NCBI GenBank assembly: GCA_036839975.1
Contig: DAISVU010000019.1
Coordinates: 1 to 24,403, forward strand
Direction of reading: 5' to 3'
DNA length: 24,403 nucleotides
Origin: RGIG7111 sp036839975
Lineage (GTDB): Bacteria > Bacillota > Clostridia > Peptostreptococcales > Anaerovoracaceae
In this document: positions 8,601-16,774 of the stretch, in pieces
How positions within the stretch are numbered: position 1 is the first letter of the stretch
Layout of the letters: each line of letters begins with the position of its first letter
The notes under the pieces: generated by a model
Database searches by the model: none
Told to the model about the DNA's origin: nothing
The model's input: only the letters and a program-made list of their open reading frames with translations
Program-made: the position numbers and the translations under genes

Positions 8601-9253
8601 GCCTTCAAAGTGCAGTTACAGCGATACGGACTTTACAGAAGCGGCGCTCACTGACAGCAAAAAAAGAGGTGGATCCCGATAAATCAAAGAACAATGGAAA
8701 GAACTACCTCAACGCTCAGCTTGGAAAAGCGATGTTTAAAAACAAAGTGACAGCCGGAAGTGTCGAGATTGAAAAAGTTGATAACTATAATCATCCCCTT
8801 GAGGGTGCGGTGTTCACCTTGCAGAAGGCGGATGAAAGCTGGAACGGAACGGGAGAGGCAACAGAGCTTACTACGACAAAGGAGGATCTCGGCAGCGATG
8901 AATCGCCTGCAACCGCCCTGTTCAAGAATCTGAAACCGGGCAAGTATATAATAAAGGAGAAAAGCGCCCCGGATATATTCCGGTAACGGTTACATGGCAT
9001 GTGACGGTAGATGCGGATGGCAATGTGAGCGTAACGGAAGACAATCCTTCAGCGCAGATATCCGAAATTACCGGTGAAGGTCATAAGTCATAAAATCACG
9101 GTAAAGGTGGAAAACAGGGCGTCTTATGAGATTCCGAGCGCAGGAGGAACAGGAATATATATTTTCAATCTTGCAGGAGCCTTTCTTATAACACTGTCTG
9201 TTCTGCTGTATTTTAGACGACGCAGGGCGATAAAGAATAATGTGAATATGTAG
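5643..9253 (+). pseudogene. large vWA/SpaA-type cell-wall adhesin, multiply disrupted
   Basis: Six frame segments join into one surface protein of about 1,200 codons. It has no signal peptide, so the 5' end is probably lost. Residues to about 520 resemble a von Willebrand A domain (PAGQVNMVRFS, YLIIFTDGKDNSGNE), but the metal-binding DxSxS motif is absent: only NVGSMVW is found where it should lie (about 5895). A long beta-rich middle follows, then a SpaA/Cna-B-like domain (VEIEKVDNYNHPLEGAVF, near 8760-8960). The tail is YEIPSAGGTGIYIF, a hydrophobic helix and RRRR, a sortase-type anchor with IPSAG in place of LPXTG. Lesions are an in-frame TAG at 6501-6503, a one-base loss near 7237, a frameshift at 8495, an extra A in the run of seven at 8659-8665, a loss near 8970 and a 7-bp duplication at 9080-9093. 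Confidence 0.82.
9080..9093 (+). repeat. 7-bp tandem duplication that breaks the adhesin frame
   Basis: GTCATAA occurs twice in tandem. Removing one copy restores the frame from TGEGH into KITVKVENRASYE and the sortase-type tail, so the duplication looks like a recent slip. Confidence 0.65.
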
Positions 9254-9272
9254 GACACAGAGATGTATTTTA

Positions 9273-9314
9273 TATGCCGCTGATCCGGATACGGGATCGG
9301 CGGCATAAATTTTT
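9273..9314 (+). terminator. rho-independent terminator between the adhesin remnant and the ABC operon
   Basis: Arms of 13-14 bases (TATGCCGCTGATCC against GGGATCGGCGGCATA, one wobble pair) with a short loop are followed by AATTTTT. It closes the plus-strand adhesin gene. The minus-strand ABC operon converges on it, but that strand has no T-run. Confidence 0.75.
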
Positions 9315-9371
9315 AGATCTTTAGCTCTTTTGATCTGAGACTGTTTACTATCCGCGCATCGTGCGTACTTG

Positions 9372-10982
9372 TCAGAAGCTTATTATGCGATCCGCCACAT
9401 GCTCTACCATGGGAAGATCGTGAGCGATCAGCATTATAGTGAGGTTTCGTTCTTCGGACAATTTTTTCAACAGATGTACAATCTGCGCCTGAATGGACAC
9501 GTCAAGTGAGGAAATCGGCTCGTCGGCAATGATGAAATCAGGATTTGTAATAAGTGCGCGAGCTATGGCCGCACGCTGGCGCTGACCGCCGGACAGCTCA
9601 TACGGGTGACGCTGCATGAGGTCTTCAGGAAGACCCGCATCGCGCATAACACTGCGGACATTATTGCAAATGAACTCTCTGTCCGATCCTTTCCTGTGCG
9701 CATCTTTGGCTTCCGCGTCAGGGGAAATATTGCAATTCTCTGCAGCTGCAGCTTTTGCTCCGGCGGAATAATCAGTGCGCTGAGCGCGCCGCATTTCCCT
9801 GAGAACTTTTTTATTTGCTTTAAGAGGTTCTGCGATTATATCAAAGATCTTCATGCGCGGATTGAAGGCGCTTGAGGAATCCTGAAATATTATCTGACTG
9901 TTTACGGGACGTGTAAAATCTATCGTTCCGCTGTCAGGCTTATCCAGACCGATTATGAGGCGTGCAAGGGTTGATTTCCCGCAGCCCGAAGGTCCTACGA
10001 CTCCAACGATCTCACCTGAGCGTATGTCCATGCTGAAGTCGGTCATAACATTATTTACTGCGTGTCTGCCGAGTTCAAATGATTTTGAGACCGAATTTAC
10101 AGTTACAAGGACGAGGCGCTCGTGTTCAGGATGAGCATGAGGCGATCCATCATGGAAATGTATGTCGCCGTGAGTGTGCGCGCGCCCCTTTCCGTAGGCG
10201 GCGTAACGCATAAGCTCCTTTGTATATTCTTGCTGCGGTGAGGAGAAAACATCTTCAATCGTGCCGCTTTCTATTATCGATCCGTCCTTCATGACACATA
10301 CGCGGTCTGCTATGTCACGGACAAGACTCATATCGTGAGTGATAAAGATTATGGCTGTTCCGGTCTTACGTCGGATATTTTTGAGCAGTGTGACGATCTG
10401 ATCCTGCGTATTGATGTCGAGTGAAGTCGTCGGTTCATCGCAGATAAGGACTTTTGGATCGAGTGCAAGAGCTATTGCGATGGCAACGCGCTGCCGCATA
10501 CCTCCGGAAAATTCATGAGGGTGCTGGTGATATCTGATGTCAGGCTCGTCAATATCGACGAGACACAGCAGTTCTTTCGCGCGGCATTCGGCTTCCGTTC
10601 GCGTAAAGGCGGAGGATCCCGCATGGGCGCGGACAGCTTCGCTTATCTGTCTTCCGATGGAATAGGTCGGATCCAGAGAAGTCAGCGGATCCTGAAGCAC
10701 CATGGCAATATCGTTTCCGCGTACTTTTTCCATCTCGCTGTCGGAAAGCGCGAGAATATCACGGCCTGCCAGCGTTATGCTGCCGTCTTCGATCAACGCA
10801 TTTTTGCTGTGAAGCCTGAGAATCGCGCGGCACACAGCAGTCTTTCCGCAGCCAGATTCCCCAACGAGTGCAAGTGTTTCACCGGCATTCAGATACAGAG
10901 AAGCACCGCGTACTGCATGTACGCGGCCTTCGTTTGTATCGAATGAGAGCTTTAAGTTTTTTATCTCAAGGAGATTGCTCAT
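9372..10982 (-). CDS. fused double-ATPase subunit of a peptide/nickel-type ABC importer
   Basis: This 536-aa protein contains two complete ATPase domains, like DppD and DppF (or NikD and NikE) fused. Domain 1 has Walker A GESGCGKT (41-48), signature FSGGMRQR (158-165), Walker B LICDEP (179-184) and switch ITHD. Domain 2 has GPSGCGKST (330-338), LSGGQRQR (463-470), IIADEP and IAHD. Two oddities are visible. The linker (267-288) carries seven histidines (AHTHGDIHFHDGSPHAHPEH). Domain 2 has an Ala-rich insertion at about 400-435 and ends abruptly after VADRIISF, without the usual last strand and oligopeptide-specific tail. The start overlaps the binding-protein stop by one base (TAATG), indicating translational coupling. 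It powers import together with the two permeases. The substrate is not certain, but the histidines favour a metal such as nickel. Confidence 0.88.
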   Translation of the reverse strand: MSNLLEIKNLKLSFDTNEGRVHAVRGASLYLNAGETLALVGESGCGKTAVCRAILRLHSKNALIEDGSITLAGRDILALSDSEMEKVRGNDIAMVLQDPLTSLDPTYSIGRQISEAVRAHAGSSAFTRTEAECRAKELLCLVDIDEPDIRYHQHPHEFSGGMRQRVAIAIALALDPKVLICDEPTTSLDINTQDQIVTLLKNIRRKTGTAIIFITHDMSLVRDIADRVCVMKDGSIIESGTIEDVFSSPQQEYTKELMRYAAYGKGRAHTHGDIHFHDGSPHAHPEHERLVLVTVNSVSKSFELGRHAVNNVMTDFSMDIRSGEIVGVVGPSGCGKSTLARLIIGLDKPDSGTIDFTRPVNSQIIFQDSSSAFNPRMKIFDIIAEPLKANKKVLREMRRAQRTDYSAGAKAAAAENCNISPDAEAKDAHRKGSDREFICNNVRSVMRDAGLPEDLMQRHPYELSGGQRQRAAIARALITNPDFIIADEPISSLDVSIQAQIVHLLKKLSEERNLTIMLIAHDLPMVEHVADRIISF

Positions 10983-12541
10983 TAGTCAGCATCCTTTTCC
11001 CATTTCGCGATATTCCAGAACACGCCTACGCCGTGATGCCCAAGCAGAGTTTTCTCGGTGATGCCTTTTATGCCGTCCTTTATGACATAATTAGCATCGA
11101 CATACGCGATAAATGTATAAGGCATGTCTTTTGCCATTTCGGTCTGAAAATCTTTATAAAGCTTTGTTCGCGTCGAACCGTTCGCAATCTTGCGGGCCTT
11201 GGTCAAAATGCGATCAATATTTTTATTTGAATAATAGGTGTAGTTATCATCGCCTTCGGTTGTGAATATTTTATATGTATGGTCGTCAGGATCGAACGGG
11301 CTTCCCCAGCCGATTATGCAGGAACCCTGTCCCTCCCAGTCAAATTCCGCGGACGGCTTTGCAGTGACATTTGCGCCTATCTTCTTAAGCTGCTTTGCAC
11401 ATATGTTTGCCATATCGACTCTTATGCGGTCATTGTCTCGTGCAAGCAGGTCGAAGGCAAGTTCATCGCCGTTCTTCTCCCAGTAACCGTTTTTGTTCTT
11501 CTTCCAGCCGTTTTTCTTAAGAAGCTTCTTCGCTTTTGCGGGATTGTATGTGAATTTTTCCATGTTTTTATTTACATATTCCCCCTTCTGGAGCGGTGAG
11601 TAAGCAACCTGACCGTTGCCGTGCAGCACAGATTTTACAATTGCTTTTCTGTCTATTCCGTAGCTCAGGATATTTGGAAGCTCACGGTGCTTTTTGAAAA
11701 GCTCTCTGTTGAAGTTGTATGCTATAGCGCGATAGTCGACGGTCTTCATGTCATAGACTGTAAATCCGTCTTTCTTTTTGAAGTTTTTCGCCGATGTAGG
11801 ATCGACCTGCGCTATATCGAGATCTCCTGACTCAAGCTGCAGAGCTCTTGAAGAATCGTCATCTGCGATTTTAAATATTATTTTGTCTATCTTGGCTGCG
11901 CCGTCGTAATAATCATCGAATTTCTCCATCGTTATGCTCTGTCCTTCATCCCACTCAGCGAACTTGTACGGACCTGCACCTACAGGATTTTGGTTGAAGC
12001 TGTCGGTAGCAAGGTTCTTGCCTTCGAGCATATGCTTCGGGATGATTCCTATCGTCATATAATCAGGAAATGCCTCGTTTTTGGTTTTAAGTGTGATCTT
12101 AACGGTCTTCTTGTCAGGACATTTGATTTTTGTTATATCCTTGTAGTTTGAAACGATCTCGGACTGATTCTTCTTATCCAGGATTGTTTCGAGTGTGAAT
12201 TTTACGTCTTCCGATGTCAGCGGCTCTCCGTCGTGGAACGTCAGACCGTTGCGCAGTTTAAAAGTATAAGTCTTGCTTGCTTTATTGTAGCCCCAGCTTT
12301 TTGCAAGTCCCGGTACAACTTTATTTTCTGCATTATGCGCGGTAAGTCCTGCAAATATCAGCGCATTTATCTCTCCGTGTTCATAAAGCGCCGGATTTAT
12401 CGCAGTGTAGTCTGTACTTCCGTATACAAGCGTATTGTCATCTGAAGTGCTGTCACTGCAGCCTGACAGACTGAGGATCCCTGCCGTAAGGAGGCCCAGA
12501 CATATAAGTGAAATCAATAGTTTTTTCATAGTGTTTGTCAT
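10982..12541 (-). CDS. substrate-binding lipoprotein, family 5 (peptide/nickel type)
   Basis: This 519-aa lipoprotein has a signal ending in the lipobox LSLSGC (Cys28), so it is anchored to the outer face of the membrane. It has the family 5 extracellular solute-binding fold. Diagnostic segments are AKSWGYNKASKTYTFKLRNG, LTFHDGEPLTSEDVKFTLE, NPVGAGPYKFAEWDEGQS and NILSYGIDRKAIVKSVLHG. The C-terminus has the unusual GHHGVGVFWNIAKWE, whose paired histidines could touch a metal or a metal chelate; that is inference. The start uses GGGAAAG five bases before the first ATG, with a second ATG four codons later (MKKLL) as an alternative. It is the third gene of the operon, ahead of the fused ATPase. 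The specificity (oligopeptide, dipeptide, nickel or metallophore) cannot be decided here. Confidence 0.88.
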   Translation of the reverse strand: MTNTMKKLLISLICLGLLTAGILSLSGCSDSTSDDNTLVYGSTDYTAINPALYEHGEINALIFAGLTAHNAENKVVPGLAKSWGYNKASKTYTFKLRNGLTFHDGEPLTSEDVKFTLETILDKKNQSEIVSNYKDITKIKCPDKKTVKITLKTKNEAFPDYMTIGIIPKHMLEGKNLATDSFNQNPVGAGPYKFAEWDEGQSITMEKFDDYYDGAAKIDKIIFKIADDDSSRALQLESGDLDIAQVDPTSAKNFKKKDGFTVYDMKTVDYRAIAYNFNRELFKKHRELPNILSYGIDRKAIVKSVLHGNGQVAYSPLQKGEYVNKNMEKFTYNPAKAKKLLKKNGWKKNKNGYWEKNGDELAFDLLARDNDRIRVDMANICAKQLKKIGANVTAKPSAEFDWEGQGSCIIGWGSPFDPDDHTYKIFTTEGDDNYTYYSNKNIDRILTKARKIANGSTRTKLYKDFQTEMAKDMPYTFIAYVDANYVIKDGIKGITEKTLLGHHGVGVFWNIAKWEKDAD

Positions 12542-12643
12542 TTGCTTTCCCTTTCTTTTTTTCGTTTCTCTTTCATTTATCTATGTACATTAACCGTCTT
12601 GCTTTCCCGTAACATGCTGTTTCTATATTTATCCTCTCCTCTC

Positions 12644-13552
12644 TTATAAATTACTGTATATGCGGTTGTTGCTCTTTCTTATATATTCGCCGATGTCGGT
12701 CAGGCAGATGATCGTTGTTATCAGGAATGTACCGGGGATAACTATTATCCACCAGTTGCCGGAAAGCAGCGCCGTTTCTGACATTGACATCAGAGAACCC
12801 CACGAGACAGTCTCGATCGGAAGACCGAGTCCCAAAAAACTTAAGGTTGCCTCCATACCTATGGCTGCACCGACATTGCTGACTACCATGAACATGATCG
12901 AACTTATGAAATTAGGAGCCAGATGCCTGCGCACTATGTAAAAAAAACTTCCGCCGAATGTACGCGCAGCTAAAACATAATCACTTTCACCGATCTGCCT
13001 CACCTCGCTTCGCACAATCTTTGATATATTCATCCAGCTGCATACTCCAATGACGACCGCTATTGACGTGGGGGTCGCTTCACCCCATGCCGCCTGCAGA
13101 AATATGACAAGAAGTATCGATGGTATAGACAGGAGCATTTCCACGGATCGCATCATGAGATCGTCTGTTCTTTCTCCGGCAAGACCTGCAGTGCATCCGT
13201 ACAGTATGGCTATGAATGTTGAGATCAGCGTTGCCAAGAGGCCAATGTATATGGATACGCGCCCGCCGTATAAAATCATTGAAAACATGTCACGTCCCAG
13301 TGTGTCCGTCCCGAATATGTGTGATATGCCGGGAGCCTGCATTTGAGTTGACGGATCCATATATGATTCACTGTACGGTGAGAGCAGTCCGGTGAAGATG
13401 CTTGTGAGACAGATGAAAGCAAATACCGCTGCTGCTGCGTACGGCAGATGAACCCTGTTGAGAGTGACTGCGCCAGCAGGGCTTTTATTTACAGCTTTAT
13501 TTTCTTTTTTGAGTTTGGAGCGTAGCCCGCCATCGTGTTTTTTATTCTTCAT
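12644..13552 (-). CDS. ABC importer permease, DppC/NikC type
   Basis: This 302-aa inner-membrane permease of the OppC/DppC/NikC family has a long lysine-rich cytoplasmic N-terminus (about 30 residues) before the first membrane helix. The family signature HIFGTDTLGRDMFSMILYGG follows the first extracellular loop. The EAA loop, which contacts the ATPase, reads ESDYVLAARTFGGSFFYIVRRH. About six membrane helices can be seen. The ATG lies inside the end of the upstream permease gene (11-base overlap), so translation is coupled. It pairs with that permease to form the channel. Confidence 0.9.
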   Translation of the reverse strand: MKNKKHDGGLRSKLKKENKAVNKSPAGAVTLNRVHLPYAAAAVFAFICLTSIFTGLLSPYSESYMDPSTQMQAPGISHIFGTDTLGRDMFSMILYGGRVSIYIGLLATLISTFIAILYGCTAGLAGERTDDLMMRSVEMLLSIPSILLVIFLQAAWGEATPTSIAVVIGVCSWMNISKIVRSEVRQIGESDYVLAARTFGGSFFYIVRRHLAPNFISSIMFMVVSNVGAAIGMEATLSFLGLGLPIETVSWGSLMSMSETALLSGNWWIIVIPGTFLITTIICLTDIGEYIRKSNNRIYSNL

Positions 13553-14579
13553 GCGCGCACCCTTTTATTTCTTTATCGCTAATTACCTGTATATCCTCTG
13601 CAGCGAGTGCATATCTCATGCGCGGATCGATTGATTCAGATATTATCTGCGCGATGATGCTTGCCGCCACCACTACAAATGCTGTGATCAGGCAGAGCAG
13701 AAGCAGCATGTTGTAGTCTTGATACCTGGCGCTTTCAAAACTCAGCGTTCCGATCCCCGGATATGAAAAAACCATTTCAACAATATATGTTCCCCCGAGT
13801 ATATGAGGCAGCGACACAGCCATTATCATGATCATGGACGGCATGATGTTTCTAAGGCAGTGCCTTCGCATAATCGTTTTGCGTGAAAGCCCTTTTATCT
13901 TGCACAGCATCACATAATCCTGCCGTGCCTCCTCCAGCAGCTTGTTTCTGATCATATAAGTGTAGTACCACAGGTGTTCGAGAACGAGGACGGAAAGCGG
14001 TAATATCAGATGGTACAGACGGCTTGCGGCATTTTCGTGTGAACCTATGGCATATGCGCCGCTAGTCGGGAAAATTGGTATTTTTACTGCGAATACGAGT
14101 ATAAGAATAAGTGCTGTGAAAAATGCCGGTATACCGCTTGATACGACACCTGCCTTGCATAAGACCGTATCTGTACGGCTTCCCTCGCGCATGGCGCAGA
14201 ACATGCCCAGCATTGTGCCGAATACGAAAATCAGAACGAAGGACAGCCCGCCGAGCAGCAGGGTGTTCATCCAGACGCCTTCTATCACTTCTATGACAGG
14301 GCGTTTGTATTTATATGATATGCCGAAATCACCCTTAACAGCGTTTCTGATCCACTTGCCGTATTGAACGATAAGCGGTTTGTCGAGTCCGAGATACTCA
14401 TAGGCCTCCTGTTTTTCAACCGTTGACATGTGTTCGAACCCGTCACCGTAGTAGGCTCGCAGCGGGTCTCCCGGCGAAAGCCTGGATATTACAAAAACGA
14501 TGACGGAAAGCACTAACATCACTGTTATGAGCTGCAGCAGCTTCTTTAGTATAAATATCACTTTATGTTTAGTTGTCAT
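13542..14579 (-). CDS. ABC importer permease, DppB/NikB type
   Basis: This is the first gene of the operon, encoding a 345-aa permease of the OppB/DppB/NikB family. An N-terminal membrane helix is followed by FVISRLSPGDPLRAYYGDG, the usual family start. The EAA loop ARQDYVMLCKIKGLSRKTIM lies in the middle, and GGTYIVEMVFSYPGIGTLSF is the typical C-terminal signature. About six membrane helices are present. The start follows AAAGATCAT, a weak ribosome site. Transcription probably starts upstream in the 14.6-14.75 kb region. It forms the channel with the DppC-type partner encoded by the next gene. Confidence 0.9.
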   Translation of the reverse strand: MTTKHKVIFILKKLLQLITVMLVLSVIVFVISRLSPGDPLRAYYGDGFEHMSTVEKQEAYEYLGLDKPLIVQYGKWIRNAVKGDFGISYKYKRPVIEVIEGVWMNTLLLGGLSFVLIFVFGTMLGMFCAMREGSRTDTVLCKAGVVSSGIPAFFTALILILVFAVKIPIFPTSGAYAIGSHENAASRLYHLILPLSVLVLEHLWYYTYMIRNKLLEEARQDYVMLCKIKGLSRKTIMRRHCLRNIMPSMIMIMAVSLPHILGGTYIVEMVFSYPGIGTLSFESARYQDYNMLLLLCLITAFVVVAASIIAQIISESIDPRMRYALAAEDIQVISDKEIKGCAHEE

Positions 14580-14750
14580 TATGATCTTTCTGTAAGCTTA
14601 CAATATGATAAATGCCCATGCAGCCGCAGCAGACGGTGCTCTTGCGCTGCACCGGATTTCAGGTAAGCAGTCCGTTTTTTGTGTATGCCTTTTGTTTAAG
14701 TATACTGAATACGTACATTATAAGAAGAATATCATTTACAAAGGATCCTC

Positions 14751-14780
14751 ACAACCACCCCTGGGGGATATGACGGTTGT
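14751..14780. other. two-part hairpin upstream of the ABC importer operon
   Basis: Outer arms ACAACC (14751-14756) and GGTTGT (14775-14780) enclose an inner CCCC/GGGG stem. There is no T-run on either side, so it is not a standard terminator. It lies upstream of the minus-strand -10 box, so it would be a DNA site for that operon rather than part of its leader RNA, unless transcription starts further up. Confidence 0.4.
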
Positions 14781-14885
14781 CGGACTGCGCTCCCTTTAAA
14801 CATTCGGCTTTTATTCGCCCCGGGTTACCGGGTTATCTGTATCGGTGCCCGGACTGAAGAGATCGTAGAGATGCAGCAGTTTTTT

Positions 14886-14916
14886 CATACGCGTATGTCA
14901 CTTAATATGCTATAAT
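14886..14916 (+). promoter_or_regulatory. extended -10 promoter with a palindrome at the -35 position
   Basis: TATAAT at 14911-14916 is preceded by TGC, an extended -10 element. No good -35 is present. Instead a perfect palindrome CATACGCGTATG (14886-14897) covers that place, as an activator or repressor site would. It likely serves the gene at 15167. Confidence 0.5.
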
Positions 14917-15166
14917 ATAAACATGAATTAAGCTGCCGGAGGAAACAGTGACCCGGCGGTCGGTAAAAACATAAATAAACATGTTACGATTTTGCAGACA
15001 TAATACCCTGACGATTGAATTTGGATGGAGTGTTATGCAGCGCCCCGGAAATGTCTGCTCTTTTATCTGCTATGCGGAAATGTGAACAGCGCAGGCATGC
15101 GGGGCTGAGGTGAATGAGAAGCCTTTACTTTAAGGAAAAGGCTTAAACGGCAGGGAGGAAAAGCAT

Positions 15167-15709
15167 ATGGTATATATTTTTCTTGCGGAAGGATTTGAAG
15201 AAGTTGAAGCGGTCACGATAATAGATTATCTCAGGCGCGCCGGCATCGATATACGCTCGGTTTCCATAACAGTAGATATCAATGTCACGGGGGCGCATGC
15301 AATACTGATGAAGAGTGACCTCCTGATCGAAGATGCTGATTTTGACGCATGTGAGATGATAGTGCTTCCGGGCGGACTTCCGGGAACGGATTATCTTGCG
15401 GCCGATGAGCGGCTGACAACAAAGATAAAGGAATTTGCGGCGGCAGGAAAGAAAGTGGCAGCTATCTGCGCCGCCCCGACTGTGCTTGCTGAAGCAGGTG
15501 TCCTTAACGGCATAAAGGCGACATGTTATCCGTCGCGCAAAGATGAACTTAACGGTGCGGAATATGTGGAAGATGCTGTTGTGACGGACGGTATCGTAAC
15601 GACTTCGCGCGGTCCGAGCACGGCGGTCCGGTTTGCACTGGAGCTTATAAGGCTGCTTAAAGATCAGAAAACGAGCGACCTTATAAAGGCGGATATACTG
15701 CTTGACTGA
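15167..15709 (+). CDS. DJ-1/PfpI (ThiJ-like) family protein
   Basis: This 180-aa cytoplasmic protein belongs to the DJ-1/ThiJ/PfpI superfamily and has the family's normal length. The conserved glutamate is in LAEGFEEVEA near the N-terminus. The nucleophile-elbow cysteine is in AAICAAPTVLAEAG, about residue 107. VLPGGLPGTDYL and TTSRGPSTAVRFAL complete the family pattern. Members act as chaperone-like or glyoxalase/deglycase-like stress proteins; this one is closest in pattern to the YajL/ThiJ group. A GGGAGGAAAAG site lies before the ATG. The gene sits at the head of a plus-strand group, 40 bases before the PHP gene, so the two may be cotranscribed. The exact reaction cannot be told from sequence. 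Confidence 0.88.
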   Translation: MVYIFLAEGFEEVEAVTIIDYLRRAGIDIRSVSITVDINVTGAHAILMKSDLLIEDADFDACEMIVLPGGLPGTDYLAADERLTTKIKEFAAAGKKVAAICAAPTVLAEAGVLNGIKATCYPSRKDELNGAEYVEDAVVTDGIVTTSRGPSTAVRFALELIRLLKDQKTSDLIKADILLD

Positions 15710-15749
15710 TCTGCTGCCGCACGGACGATAGACAAGGTATATTTGATAT

Positions 15750-16637
15750 ATGGATATCACGAAAGAAAAATGTGACCTGCATTTGCATACGTTTTATTCG
15801 GACGGGACGCTTTCTCCGACGGCTATAGTGGAGAGGGCTGCTTCACTTGGGCAGAAAATTATTGCTGTAACCGATCATGACGGCACGGACGGGGTGCAGG
15901 AAGCGATATGCGCAGCTGAAAAGTACGGGATAAATGTAATTCCCGGCATTGAAATATCAACAGTATACGATGAAACAGTCAAGCTCCATATGCTTGGTTA
16001 TTGCATAGATATTCACGATGAGCAGATGCAGGAGGTAATGGAAAGACTTAAGAAAGTAAGAGCTGAACGCAATGTCCGTCTGCTGAAGGCGCTTTCGGAA
16101 ATCGGATATGAGATCGAAGAAGATGATATTCCGGTCGGCGAAGGCGGGACTTTTATCGGCAAGCCGCAGTATGCTATAGCAATGGCGCGCAAGGGATATA
16201 TTGCCGAACCTGATGATGCTTTTGGCAAAGACGGAGTATTCAGGCGCCCTGAGATCATAGCGGTCAGTAAACTGTTTGAGCCCGGCACTTATGAGGCTAT
16301 AGAACTTATACACGGCGCCGGCGGAAAAGCAGTGATCGCTCATCCGGGAAAGATACGCGGCTTTAGATACGGGCCGGAAGATAAAGCTGCAGAAAGATGC
16401 GGCGCGGCCGATGAAGGAGGGAGAATACCGTGCGGAACAGAAGCTTTTTATGAGGCGGCTGAAAAGCTGATCATAGATCTTAAAAAGCACGGACTTGACG
16501 GTATTGAATGTCTTCATACCGATCACACTGAAGAGGATTGCAGACTTTTTAAGGTGCTGGCGGAAAAACACAAACTTATGGCAACATGCGGCTCTGATTA
16601 TCACGGACCGGAGTTTGAGCGGGGCACTCCTGACTGA
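15750..16637 (+). CDS. PHP-domain metal-dependent phosphoesterase (RNase AM/YciV-like)
   Basis: This 295-aa protein has the PHP fold: CDLHLHTFYSDGTLSP (metal-binding HxH), AVTDHDGTDG (second metal motif), IPGIEIS, KLHMLGYCID and GGKAVIAHPGK. It ends near GSDYHGPEF, the last PHP motif. The layout is that of the family containing 3',5'-nucleoside bisphosphate phosphatase and E. coli RNase AM (YciV/TrpH). A glycine- and charge-rich insertion (about 207-230) is unusual. The C-terminus stops soon after the last motif. The likely role is hydrolysis of nucleotide phosphates such as pAp, or trimming of RNA 5' ends. This would fit the cysteine and RNA genes nearby, because sulfate assimilation makes pAp, but the link is only suggestive. 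Confidence 0.85.
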   Translation: MDITKEKCDLHLHTFYSDGTLSPTAIVERAASLGQKIIAVTDHDGTDGVQEAICAAEKYGINVIPGIEISTVYDETVKLHMLGYCIDIHDEQMQEVMERLKKVRAERNVRLLKALSEIGYEIEEDDIPVGEGGTFIGKPQYAIAMARKGYIAEPDDAFGKDGVFRRPEIIAVSKLFEPGTYEAIELIHGAGGKAVIAHPGKIRGFRYGPEDKAAERCGAADEGGRIPCGTEAFYEAAEKLIIDLKKHGLDGIECLHTDHTEEDCRLFKVLAEKHKLMATCGSDYHGPEFERGTPD

Positions 16638-16675
16638 AATATTCAAAATTCGGGGCGTGCGTGAGCATATATGGT

Positions 16676-16704
16676 TTGCTGCAGATACCATAAGGGTATA
16701 TAAT
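16676..16704 (+). promoter_or_regulatory. promoter of the cysE-cysS group
   Basis: TTGCTG (16676-16681) and a perfect TATAAT (16699-16704) are separated by the optimal 17 bases, 70 bases before the cysE start. It is the clearest sigma-A-type promoter in the window. Confidence 0.75.
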
Positions 16705-16774
16705 AATAAACATGTTTTCTGTTCACATGGAAACTATCGGGATGCAGAATTATATTTGAAGGAGACAGCGCAGA

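Larger units (their letters stand above)
14580..15166. other. 587-bp divergent intergenic region with hairpins and promoter-like boxes
   Basis: No convincing gene is seen here. On the minus strand a TATAAT (14717-14722) with a poor -35 could drive the ABC operon, leaving a leader of about 140 bases. On the plus strand an extended -10 (14908-14916) could drive the DJ-1 gene, leaving a leader of about 245 bases. Two further structures are present: a hairpin at 14751-14780 and AAGCCTTT / AAAAGGCTT arms at 15120-15152, just before the DJ-1 ribosome site. I looked for T-box, cobalamin and similar leaders and found no clear match. Confidence 0.6.

Noticed and set aside
14740..14785. T-box-like GGGTGG on the minus strand
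   Set aside because: The sequence reads GGGGTGGTTGTGAG and lacks the conserved NACCNCG part and a downstream antiterminator before an amino-acid gene.
14580..14830. Possible riboswitch (cobalamin- or NiCo-type) in the leader of the ABC importer operon
   Set aside because: GGTG- and GCAGC-rich pieces are present on the minus strand, but the conserved core blocks could not be lined up with any class I know, so it is listed only as a structured region.
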